From: Stenotrophomonas acidaminiphila
Lineage (GTDB): Bacteria; Pseudomonadota; Gammaproteobacteria; Xanthomonadales; Xanthomonadaceae
Direction of reading: 5' to 3'
NCBI RefSeq assembly: GCF_001431595.1
Contig: NZ_LDJO01000049.1
Location: 1 to 44,878 of the forward strand
Length of the DNA: 44,878 nucleotides
Notes under the pieces: model-generated
The model's database searches: none
Told to the model about the DNA's origin: nothing
Seen by the model: the letters and a program-made list of their open reading frames with translations, nothing else
Translations under genes and position numbers: made by a program
In this document: piece by piece, positions 26,380 to 33,625 of the stretch
Layout of the letters: each line of letters opens with the position of its first letter
How positions within the stretch are numbered: position 1 is the first letter of the stretch

Positions 26380-27384
26380 ATGATCGATCGCAGGACATTT
26401 CTTGCCACCGGCCTGGGCGCGCTTGCCGCGCCGGCGCTGGTGGCCTGTTCGGGCGGGGCGCGCCAGGCGGTGGGCGACGGGCGCGTGCTCACCGCCACCG
26501 ATGTCCACGTGGCCGACTACCCCACCGTCACCGCGGTCAGGTGGATCGGGCAGCAGCTCGAGCGCGAGACCGGTGGACGGCTGCGGCTGGCGCAGTACCA
26601 CTCCGGCCAGCTTGGCCGCGAGTCGGAAGCGATCGACATGGCGCGTTTCGGCGCCATCGACATCACCCGCGTCTACTCGGGGGCGTTGAACAATGCCTTC
26701 CCGCTGACCCGCGCGCTGTGCCTGCCGTACGTATTCGATTCGGTCGCGCACATGCGCCGCGCGCTGGACGGCGGCATTGCCGACGCGGTGCTGGCCGGCT
26801 TCGAGCAGCGCGGCCTGGTCGGCCTGGCGATCTATGACTCGGGCGCGCGCTGCTTCTACAACACCAAGCACCCGATCGTGGCGCCGCGCGACCTGCACGG
26901 CCTGAAGCTGCGCGTGGCCAGCTCGGACATCTTCCTGCAGCTGATGCGCCTGTTCGGCGCCAACCCGACGCCGATGTCGCTGGGCGACACGTTCTCCGGC
27001 ATGGAGACGCACATGATCGACGGCGCCGAGAACAACATGCGCAGCTTCCACTCCAGCCGCCATTTCGAGGCCGCGCACTACTGGTCGGAAAGCCAGCATT
27101 CGTACGCGCCGGACGTGCTGCTGATGTCGCGGCGCAGCTTCGACGCGCTGGCCCCCGGCGACCGCCGGCTGCTGCTGGACCTGGCGCGGCAGTCGGTGCA
27201 GGTGATGCGCACCGAATGGGATGCGTCCGAGGACAAGGCGCGGCAGGCGGTGCTGGCCCACGGCGTGAAGGCCAACGCGGTGGACATCGGCGCGTTCCGC
27301 GAGGCCGCCGCCCCGCTGCTGCGCGATTACCTGCAGCAGCCGGAGATCGCCGCCCTGCACCGCCGCATCCGCGATTTCGCCTGA
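26380..27384 (+). CDS. dctP: TRAP transporter substrate-binding protein (DctP family)
   Basis: The 334-residue periplasmic binding protein has a twin-arginine start (DRRTFLATG) and a lipobox-like LVAC with Cys23, suggesting an exported lipoprotein. The DctP family is shown by RLAQYHSGQLGRESEAIDM, the LHGLKLRVASSDIF block that holds the carboxylate-binding arginine, and PTPMSLGDTFSGMETHMIDG. It would bind an acidic sugar and hand it to the two membrane parts encoded next. The start at 26380 has GGAGGGGG upstream; a longer in-frame start at 26356 lacks one. The gene follows the hydratase gene by 36 bp. Confidence 0.94.
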   Translation: MIDRRTFLATGLGALAAPALVACSGGARQAVGDGRVLTATDVHVADYPTVTAVRWIGQQLERETGGRLRLAQYHSGQLGRESEAIDMARFGAIDITRVYSGALNNAFPLTRALCLPYVFDSVAHMRRALDGGIADAVLAGFEQRGLVGLAIYDSGARCFYNTKHPIVAPRDLHGLKLRVASSDIFLQLMRLFGANPTPMSLGDTFSGMETHMIDGAENNMRSFHSSRHFEAAHYWSESQHSYAPDVLLMSRRSFDALAPGDRRLLLDLARQSVQVMRTEWDASEDKARQAVLAHGVKANAVDIGAFREAAAPLLRDYLQQPEIAALHRRIRDFA

Positions 27385-27396
27385 GGATCCGCAGCG

Positions 27397-27915
27397 ATGA
27401 CCGAAGCCACTTCCCGCAGTACCCAGGCCGGCCCGCAGCGCGCGCTGGAAACCCTGGCCACCGTCGTCATCCACGTTGCCGTCGTCGCCCTGCTCGGGCT
27501 GGTGGTGGTGCAGGGCTGGCAGGTGTTCGCCCGCTACGTGATCAATGATTCGCCCAGCTGGACCGAGCCGGTCACCCTGCTGCTGCTGAGCACGGCGATG
27601 AGCATGGGCGCGGCCGCCGGCGTGCATACCCACCGCCACTTCGGCTTCTTCCTGCTGGCCGACCACCTCAACCCGCTGGCGCGGCGCGTGGTCGATGCGC
27701 TGGTGCCGCTGGTGGTGGCCGCCATCGGCGCGGTGATCGCCTGGTGGGGCTGGGTGCTGTGGATCGACGGCCTGCACATCAAGACCGCCGGCGCCAACCT
27801 GCCGCAGAGCGTGAACTACCTGCCGCTGAGCCTGGGCGGCGCGCTGATGGTGGTGTTCGCGTTGAACCGGCTGTGGCTGGCGCTGCAGCCGGCCGCCATC
27901 GAAGGAGACCGCTGA
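27397..27915 (+). CDS. dctQ: TRAP transporter small membrane subunit (DctQ family)
   Basis: The 172-residue protein has four predicted membrane helices, as the family does. WTEPVTLLLLSTAMSMGAAA is the conserved region after helix two, and THRHFGFFLLADHL follows. It pairs with the large DctM permease to make the membrane unit. It starts 12 bp after the binding-protein stop and ends 3 bp before dctM, so the three parts are one operon. Confidence 0.92.
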   Translation: MTEATSRSTQAGPQRALETLATVVIHVAVVALLGLVVVQGWQVFARYVINDSPSWTEPVTLLLLSTAMSMGAAAGVHTHRHFGFFLLADHLNPLARRVVDALVPLVVAAIGAVIAWWGWVLWIDGLHIKTAGANLPQSVNYLPLSLGGALMVVFALNRLWLALQPAAIEGDR

Positions 27916-27918
27916 ACC

Positions 27919-29202
27919 ATGGGCATCGCAATCCTGTTCGCCGTGTTCGCCGCGCTGCTGCTGATCGGCGTGCCGGTCGCCTATGCGCTGGCCGCCGCCG
28001 CGCTGGCCACCCTGCTCTACCTGGACCTGCCCAGCGTGGTGCTGGTGCAGCAGATCTCGGCCGGCACCGGTTCGGCCTCGCTGATCGCCATTCCGCTGTT
28101 CATCTTCGCCGGCGAGATCATGATGCGCGGCGGCATCTCCGAGCGCCTGATCGCGCTGGCCGCGTCGCTGGTCGGGCGCCTGCGCGGCGGCCTGGGCCAG
28201 GTCTCGATCCTGTCCTCGCTGTTCTTCGGCGGCGTATCCGGCTCGGCCATCGCCGATGTGTCGGCGGTCGGCGGCACGATGATCCCGCAGATGGTCCAGC
28301 GCGGCTACGACCGCGATTTCGCGGTCAACGTCAGCATCACCGCGGCCCTGGTGGCATTGCTGGTGCCGCCTTCGCACAACCTGATCCTGTTCTCGGCGGC
28401 GGCCGGCGGCGGCCTGTCCATCGCCGACCTGTTCGCCGCCGGCGTGGTGCCGGCGCTGCTGATGACGGTGGTGCTGATGGTCACCGGCTACGCGGTGGCG
28501 CGGCGCCGCGGCTACGGCGTGGAAGCCTTCCCGGGCCTGCGCGCGGTGCTGCTGCGGCTGGTCGCCGCGCTGCCCGGCCTGGGGCTGGTGGCGCTGATCT
28601 TCGTCGGCATCCGCGCCGGCATCTTCACCGCGGTCGAGTCGGCGGCCATCGCCGTGGTCTACGCGCTGCTGGTCACCACCGTGCTGTACCGGCAGCTGCG
28701 CTGGCGCGCGTTCCTGGACACGGTGATCCATGCCGCGCGCAGTACCGGCGTGATCCTGTTCGTGATCGCCACCGCGGCGGTGTTCGGCTGGCTGCTGGCC
28801 TACCTGCAGGTACCGGCGGCGGCGGTGGCGTTCCTGCAGTCGTTCGCGCACAGCAAATTCATGGTGCTGCTGATGATCGTGGTGATGCTGCTGCTGCTGG
28901 GCACCTTCATGGACCTGGCGCCGATGATCCTGATCTGCACCCCGATCTTCCTGCCGGTGGCCAAAGCCTACGGCATCGACCCGATCCACTTCGGCCTGGT
29001 GCTGGTGCTGACCGGCGGCCTGGGCCTGGTGACGCCGCCGGTGGGCTCGGTGCTGTTCATCGGCACGGCCATCGGCAAGATCACCGTGGGCCAGAGCATG
29101 AAGACGATCTGGCCGTTCTGGCTGGCCGGGCTGGGGGTACTGCTGGTGGTGACGTTCTTCCCGCAGTTGTCGCTGTGGCTGCCGGCACTGCTGCGCGGCT
29201 GA
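27919..29202 (+). CDS. dctM: TRAP transporter large permease (DctM family)
   Basis: The 427-residue permease has about a dozen membrane helices and drives sodium-dependent uptake. Family blocks are GVPVAYALAAAALATLLY, IPLFIFAGEIMMRGGISERL, GGVSGSAIADVSAVGGTMIP, and the C-terminal VTPPVGSVLFIGTAIGKI. Length is normal. A ribosome site (GAAGGAGA) lies in the end of dctQ. A short hairpin (29295-29313) lies between this operon and the lacI-type gene. In similar uronate loci TRAP systems import mono- or disaccharide uronates; the exact cargo here is not shown. Confidence 0.94.
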   Translation: MGIAILFAVFAALLLIGVPVAYALAAAALATLLYLDLPSVVLVQQISAGTGSASLIAIPLFIFAGEIMMRGGISERLIALAASLVGRLRGGLGQVSILSSLFFGGVSGSAIADVSAVGGTMIPQMVQRGYDRDFAVNVSITAALVALLVPPSHNLILFSAAAGGGLSIADLFAAGVVPALLMTVVLMVTGYAVARRRGYGVEAFPGLRAVLLRLVAALPGLGLVALIFVGIRAGIFTAVESAAIAVVYALLVTTVLYRQLRWRAFLDTVIHAARSTGVILFVIATAAVFGWLLAYLQVPAAAVAFLQSFAHSKFMVLLMIVVMLLLLGTFMDLAPMILICTPIFLPVAKAYGIDPIHFGLVLVLTGGLGLVTPPVGSVLFIGTAIGKITVGQSMKTIWPFWLAGLGVLLVVTFFPQLSLWLPALLRG

Positions 29203-29294
29203 GCCGGGCCGGCCGCGACAGCCAGGCGCCGTTTCCGGTCCGCGGCGCCGTCTCGGGCTAACATCACCGCCTGGCGCGGGTTCCCTGCCCTGCC

Positions 29295-29313
29295 GCCGGC
29301 GGATGCCGCCGGC
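29295..29313 (+). terminator. Hairpin after the TRAP operon
   Basis: An 8-bp stem (GCCGGCGG / CCGCCGGC) around a 3-nt loop stands in the 201-bp gap before the regulator gene. There is no T-run. No operator-like core was seen in this gap. Confidence 0.45.
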
Positions 29314-29403
29314 AGCGACGGGAGGCCGCCGCGCCGCTCCCATCGCCGTGCCCCCCGGGCGCGGCGCCGCCAGAACCCGTTCCGCTGGATGGTTTGCAAG
29401 GAC

Positions 29404-30462
29404 ATGTCATTGCGCAAGAAGGCCGATTCCGACGCCACTACCCGGCCGCTGGGCAGGGCCGCGACCATCAACGACATCGCGCGCCTGTCCGGCGTGTCCA
29501 AAAAGACGGTGTCGCGGATCATCAACAACTCGCCGCTGGTGCGCAAAGACACCCGCGAGAAGGTCGAGGCGCTGATGCGCGAGGTTGGCTACGCGCCCGA
29601 TCCGCTGGCCCGCGGGCTGGCGTTCCGGCGTTCGTTCCTGATCGGCATGGTCTACGACAACCCCACCGCGCAGTACGTGGTGGACATGCAGTACGGCGCG
29701 CTCGACGCGCTGCGCGGCTCCAGCTTCGAGCTGGTGGTGCATCCCTGCGACACCCGCAGCCCCGGCTACATCGAGGGCGTGAAGCGCTTCGTGCAGCAGC
29801 AGAAGCTGCACGGCGTGATCCTGGTGCCGCGCGCATCCGAGGACCAGGCGCTGGCCGACATGCTGGAGGAGATCGGCTGCCGCTACACCCGCATCGCCTC
29901 GCTGCCGCTGGACGACACCTCGCAGATGGTCATCACCCATGACCGCGACGGCGCCGCCGAGGCCGCCGACTACCTGCTTTCGCTCGGCCACCGCGACATC
30001 GCCCTGATCACCGGCCCCTCGGCCTACCGCTCGGCGCACGAGCGCACCGCCGGCTTCATCGACGCGCTGCAGCGGCGTGGCATCGAACTGCCGCCGGCGC
30101 GCATCATCGAGGCCGGCTACACCTTCGAATCGGGCGTGGCCGCGGCCGAGAAGCTGCTGCTCGGCAAGCAGCGCCCGACCGCGATCTTCACCGGCAACGA
30201 CGAGATGGCCGCCGGCGTCTACAAGGTCGCCATGCGCGCCGGCATCAACGTCCCGCGCGAACTGTCGGTGGTCGGCTACGACGACAGCCCACTGGCCTCG
30301 CGGCTGTGGCCGTCGCTGACCTCGGTGCGGCGCAATACCCGCGATACCGGCCGCACCGCCGCGGCGATGCTGATCCAGCCCGAGGGCCAGGCCGCGCTGC
30401 AGATCGCCAGCGTGCGTCCGCACCTGATCGTGCGCGATTCCTGCCAACCGCCCCTGGATTGA
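29404..30462 (+). CDS. LacI-family transcriptional regulator
   Basis: The 352-residue protein has a LacI helix-turn-helix at about residues 20-66 (TINDIARLSGVSKKTVSRII, then REKVEALMREVGYAPDPLAR). A periplasmic-binding-like sensor domain follows (FLIGMVYDNPTAQYV, VILVPRASEDQAL, FTGNDEMAAGVYKVAMRAGI, LSVVGYDDSPLASRLWPSL). It probably represses the locus and lets go when a keto-deoxy sugar acid binds. I chose the ATG at 29404 for its AAGGA ribosome site; an in-frame ATG 15 bp upstream is possible. It sits between the TRAP genes and the DhuD/DhuI genes. The likely targets are sites A-D. Confidence 0.93.
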   Translation: MSLRKKADSDATTRPLGRAATINDIARLSGVSKKTVSRIINNSPLVRKDTREKVEALMREVGYAPDPLARGLAFRRSFLIGMVYDNPTAQYVVDMQYGALDALRGSSFELVVHPCDTRSPGYIEGVKRFVQQQKLHGVILVPRASEDQALADMLEEIGCRYTRIASLPLDDTSQMVITHDRDGAAEAADYLLSLGHRDIALITGPSAYRSAHERTAGFIDALQRRGIELPPARIIEAGYTFESGVAAAEKLLLGKQRPTAIFTGNDEMAAGVYKVAMRAGINVPRELSVVGYDDSPLASRLWPSLTSVRRNTRDTGRTAAAMLIQPEGQAALQIASVRPHLIVRDSCQPPLD

Positions 30463-30509
30463 TCCCAAACCATTGTTCCGGAAAGGAAAGCCAGTATTCC
30501 GCGGCGCGG

Positions 30510-30528
30510 AATGCCACCGGTTACCCAA
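30510..30528 (+). promoter_or_regulatory. Operator-like site D, upstream of dhuD-dhuI
   Basis: AATGCCACCGGTTACCCAA matches the core of sites A-C with one change (C for A) and most closely resembles site C. A -10-like TATGAT lies just downstream at 30534-30539. It is 138 bp before the dehydrogenase start. Confidence 0.6.
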
Positions 30529-30666
30529 TTGGCTATGATGGCCCCGAATCGCATCCGGCAGGTCCGTCCAGGACCCGCCAGGCGCCAGCGCCGCGCGGCA
30601 TCGCCCACCGGGCAAGGCGCGGCACCGCAACCCACCCCCGTACCACCGCTCAGGGAGAGGAACACC

Positions 30667-31422
30667 ATGACGAATCCATTCAGCCTCGAAGGCAAGATCG
30701 CGCTGGTAACCGGTGCCAATACCGGTCTGGGCCAGGGCATCGCGCTGGCCCTGGCCGCCGCCGGGGCCGACATCGCCGGCGCCGGCATCGTTCCGGCCGA
30801 GGAGACCGCGGCCAAGGTGCGCGCGCTGGGCCGCCGCTTCGTCAACATCGAGGCCAACCTGGGCAGCATCGAGCCGGTCGAGCGGGTGGTGCGCGAGGCC
30901 GTCGAGGGTCTGGGCGGGCTGGACATCCTGGTCAACAACGCCGGCCTGATCCGCCGTGCCGACGCGGTGGAGTTCAGCGAAAAGGACTGGGACGACGTGA
31001 TGAACGTCAACATCAAGTCGGCGTTCTTCATGTGCCAGGCCGCCGGCAGGCATTTCATCGCCCAGGGCCGCGGCAAGATCATCAACATCGCCTCGATGCT
31101 GTCCTTCCAGGGCGGCATCCGGGTGCCGTCCTACACCGCGTCCAAGAGCGGCATCGCCGGCATCACCCGGCTGCTGGCCAACGAATGGGCGCAGCAGGGG
31201 CTGAACATCAACGCCATCGCCCCGGGCTACATGGCCACCGACAACACCGCGCAGCTGCGCGCCGACGAGGACCGCAGCAAGGCGATCCTGGACCGCATCC
31301 CGGCCGGCCGCTGGGGCAGGCCGGAAGACCTCGGTGGCACGGCCGTGTTCCTGGCCTCCAGCGCTTCGGACTACGTCAATGGCGCGGTCATCCCGGTCGA
31401 CGGCGGCTGGCTGGCGCGCTGA
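30667..31422 (+). CDS. kduD: DhuD/KduD-type 2-keto-3-deoxygluconate 5-dehydrogenase (SDR)
   Basis: The 251-residue classical short-chain dehydrogenase is assigned to reduction of 3-deoxy-D-glycero-2,5-hexodiulosonate to 2-keto-3-deoxygluconate with NAD(P)H. Visible are the TGANTGLGQG nucleotide loop (residues 15-24), NNAG (90-93), Ser143, Tyr156 and Lys160 (SYTASK), and the C-terminal NGAVIPVDGGWLAR typical of KduD. The ATG has AGGGAGAGG upstream. The DhuI-type isomerase gene follows after 70 bp; this pairing is what marks the substrate, since SDR sequence alone would not. It probably belongs to one transcript with that gene. Confidence 0.87.
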   Translation: MTNPFSLEGKIALVTGANTGLGQGIALALAAAGADIAGAGIVPAEETAAKVRALGRRFVNIEANLGSIEPVERVVREAVEGLGGLDILVNNAGLIRRADAVEFSEKDWDDVMNVNIKSAFFMCQAAGRHFIAQGRGKIINIASMLSFQGGIRVPSYTASKSGIAGITRLLANEWAQQGLNINAIAPGYMATDNTAQLRADEDRSKAILDRIPAGRWGRPEDLGGTAVFLASSASDYVNGAVIPVDGGWLAR

Positions 31423-31492
31423 TCCGGCATCCCCCGGCGCGCGGCTACGGCCGGGCGCCATGCATTTCCCCCTTCGAACAGAGAGTGACGCA

Positions 31493-32131
31493 ATGAAGAT
31501 CGCCTTGATGCAGGAGTTCAGCCAGGCCGCCAAGAACCCGGTGGTGCTGGAACAGCTCCAGACCGTGGCCGCCGCGCAGGGCCACCAGGTGTTCAACGTC
31601 GGCATGGATGGCGACAACGACCACCGCCTGACCTATATCCACCTGGGCATCTGCGCCGCGCTGCTGCTCAACGCCAGGGCCGTGGACTTCGTGGTTGCCG
31701 GCTGCGGTACCGGGCAGGGCGCGCTGATGTCGCTCAACGCCTGGCCGGGCGTGTACTGCGGCTACTGCATCGAGCCGACCGATGCGTTCCTGTTCGCCCA
31801 GGTCAACAACGGCAACGCGCTGTCGCTGCCGTTCGCCAAGGGCTATGGCTGGGGCGCGGAGATCAACATCCGCTACATCTTCGAGAAGGCCTTCGCCGGC
31901 GAGCGCGGCCAGGGCTACCCGGCCGAGCGCAGGGAGTCGCAGATGACCAACGCCGGCATCCTGGCGCAGGTGAAGCAGGGCGCCTCGAAGGACTTCATCG
32001 CCGGCCTGAAGTCGATCGACCCGGCGCTGGTGAAGCAGGCCGTGGGCGGCGCGCGCTTCCAGCAGGCGTTCTTCGACAATGCGCAGGACGCGGAGATCGT
32101 GGCTTACGTGAAGGACGTGCTCGGCCAGTAA
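31493..32131 (+). CDS. DhuI-type unsaturated-uronate isomerase (RpiB/LacAB fold)
   Basis: The 212-residue protein belongs to the RpiB/LacA/LacB family but matches the branch typified by streptococcal DhuI, which isomerises 4-deoxy-L-threo-5-hexosulose uronate for the next enzyme. Signature stretches are AGCGTGQGALMSLNAWPGV, EPTDAFLFAQVNNGNALSLP and KGYGWGAEINIRYIFEKAF. The Cys-Gly-Thr-Gly loop carries the usual active-site cysteine and threonine. It replaces the cupin-type KduI normally found in Gram-negative pectin pathways. The ATG at 31493 has a GAGAG element upstream. The neighbouring dehydrogenase gene supports the call. Confidence 0.85.
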   Translation: MKIALMQEFSQAAKNPVVLEQLQTVAAAQGHQVFNVGMDGDNDHRLTYIHLGICAALLLNARAVDFVVAGCGTGQGALMSLNAWPGVYCGYCIEPTDAFLFAQVNNGNALSLPFAKGYGWGAEINIRYIFEKAFAGERGQGYPAERRESQMTNAGILAQVKQGASKDFIAGLKSIDPALVKQAVGGARFQQAFFDNAQDAEIVAYVKDVLGQ

Positions 32132-32152
32132 GGGCAGCGCACCCAAGCCGTG

Positions 32153-32180
32153 GACGAGGGCGCCTGCGGGCGCCTTCGTC
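32153..32180 (+). terminator. Probable terminator after the isomerase gene
   Basis: A 12-bp stem (GACGAGGGCGCC / GGCGCCTTCGTC, one wobble pair) around a 4-nt loop is followed by a short T-run. It closes the uronate locus 21 bp after the stop. Confidence 0.7.
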
Positions 32181-32260
32181 GTTTCCGGCCGCTGCCGGCG
32201 ATGCCCCGGCGACACCCGGCTGGTAGCATGTCCACCCCCGCAATCCAGGCGCCGTCACCC

Positions 32261-32860
32261 ATGGCCGACTCCAACAACCCGTCCGTCACCCAGGCCCAGG
32301 CCGAGGAGGCCGTGCGCACCCTGCTGCGCTGGGCCGGCGAAGACCCCGCCCGCGAGGGCCTGCTGGACACCCCGCGGCGGGTGGCCGAGGCCTATGGCGA
32401 CTGGTTCAAGGGCTACCAGGACGACCCGCGCGAGTACCTGGCGCGTACCTTCGAGGAAGTGGCCGGCTACGACGAGATGATCGTGCTGCGCGACATCGAG
32501 TACGAAAGCCACTGCGAGCACCACATGGCGCCGATCATCGGCCGCGTGCACGTGGGCTACGTGCCCAACGGCCGCGTGGTCGGCATCTCCAAGCTGGCGC
32601 GCGTGGTCGAGGCCTATGCGCGCCGCTTCCAGGTGCAGGAGAAGATGACCGCGCAGATCGCCGACGTCATCCAGGACGTGCTGCAGCCGCTGGGCGTGGG
32701 CGTGGTGGTGGAGGGCTCGCACGAGTGCATGACCACCCGCGGCATCCACAAGCGCGGCGTCAGCATGGTCACCTCGCGCATGCGCGGCAGCTTCCACGAT
32801 GACGCCCGCACCCGCGCCGAGTTCCTGCGCTTCATCGAAGTGGGCCACGCGCGCCGCTGA
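32261..32860 (+). CDS. folE: GTP cyclohydrolase I
   Basis: The enzyme makes 7,8-dihydroneopterin triphosphate from GTP, the first step of tetrahydrofolate synthesis. The 199-residue protein shows the family blocks [20 protein letters not shown], the zinc and active-site segments [19 protein letters not shown] and [14 protein letters not shown], and [20 protein letters not shown]. The length from this ATG fits the family, but it has no clear ribosome site; an in-frame ATG at 32228 would add 11 residues. It follows the terminator of the uronate locus and is not part of it. Confidence 0.94.
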   Translation: MADSNNPSVTQAQAEEAVRTLLRWAGEDPAREGLLDTPRRVAEAYGDWFKGYQDDPREYLARTFEEVAGYDEMIVLRDIEYESHCEHHMAPIIGRVHVGYVPNGRVVGISKLARVVEAYARRFQVQEKMTAQIADVIQDVLQPLGVGVVVEGSHECMTTRGIHKRGVSMVTSRMRGSFHDDARTRAEFLRFIEVGHARR

Positions 32861-32929
32861 GCCGCGCGCCAGGCGACCGGCAGGCGCGGAGCCGGCGCCC
32901 CGCATTCCCGCGAGCATCCCGGAGTAACC

Positions 32930-33307
32930 ATGCATTACGTTGAGTTGGTGGCGTTGCTGGCAGTGGTCCAGTACCTGTTCTTCGGCGCGATGGTCGGGCG
33001 TGCGCGCGGCCGCTACGGCGTGAAGGCGCCGGCGGTCAGCGGCCACGAGGGCTTCGAGCGCGTCTACCGGGTGCAGATGAACACCCTGGAGCTGATGGTC
33101 GCGCTGCTGCCGGCGCTGTTCGTCGCCGCGCGCTTCTGGCCGGCCGCCTGGGTCGCCGGCATCGGCGCGGTGTACCTGGTCGGCCGCTTCATCTACTGGC
33201 GCGCCTACGTGAGCGCACCGTCCAGCCGCGCGCTGGGCTTCGCATTGTCGATGCTGCCGGTGATGGTGCTGGTGCTGATGGGGCTGGCCGGCGCGCTGCT
33301 GCGCTAG
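32930..33307 (+). CDS. MAPEG-family membrane protein
   Basis: The 125-residue protein has four membrane helices and the MAPEG pattern: RYGVKAPAVSGHEGFERVYR, then VQMNTLELMVALLPALFVAA, and FIYWRAYVSAPSSRALGFAL. MAPEG relatives include glutathione-dependent transferases and peroxidases of membrane lipids; the function of bacterial members is mostly unknown. The ATG has GGAG upstream. It follows folE by 69 bp and may share its transcript. Confidence 0.85.
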   Translation: MHYVELVALLAVVQYLFFGAMVGRARGRYGVKAPAVSGHEGFERVYRVQMNTLELMVALLPALFVAARFWPAAWVAGIGAVYLVGRFIYWRAYVSAPSSRALGFALSMLPVMVLVLMGLAGALLR

Positions 33308-33398
33308 GGCAGGGCAGCCTGCCGGCGGGCCGAAGTGGTGCGGCATTGCCCGCCATCCCGGATGGACGCATCGATGGGCGGAGCGGCGCGATGAAGCA

Positions 33399-33536
33399 AT
33401 GAGGGTCGCTGCGCCGGCACTGGCCGTGCTGCTGCTCGCCGGTCTCCGGGAAATCCGCGCCGACCTGCCGGACATCCATGACGCCACCGCGCGTCGCCTG
33501 GCTCAACTGGACGCAGCGCATCAGCATGGCCGGTAA
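33399..33536 (+). CDS. Possible small exported peptide
   Basis: A 45-codon frame begins MRVAAPALAVLLLAGL, which looks like the start of a signal peptide, and continues with a short charged tail. There is no good ribosome site and no family. It is the only candidate in the 318-bp stretch between the MAPEG gene and the minus-strand receptor; the rest of that stretch holds the terminator at 33567-33597. It may be chance or the remnant of a longer gene. Confidence 0.22.
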   Translation: MRVAAPALAVLLLAGLREIRADLPDIHDATARRLAQLDAAHQHGR

Positions 33537-33566
33537 GCGGCGGCCGTTGCGGAGCGGGGCAGCAAA

Positions 33567-33597
33567 AGACAAAGGGAGCCTGGTGGCTCCCTTTGTC
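33567..33597 (-). terminator. Terminator of the minus-strand TonB-dependent receptor
   Basis: A perfect 13-bp stem (GACAAAGGGAGCC / GGCTCCCTTTGTC) around TGGT lies just beyond the receptor stop. The AAAA on its left becomes a T-run on the minus strand. Confidence 0.85.
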
Positions 33598-33625
33598 GTC
33601 TTGTCGTCGTTGCCGGGGTGGCGGC

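Noticed and set aside
24391..29343. A minus-strand open frame of 1650 codons running under the TRAP operon and hydratase gene
   Set aside because: Only its last about 330 codons form a real protein (the exported hydrolase). The rest is His, Gln and Arg-rich antisense sequence of the kind high-GC codon bias gives, and it lies opposite clear TRAP genes.
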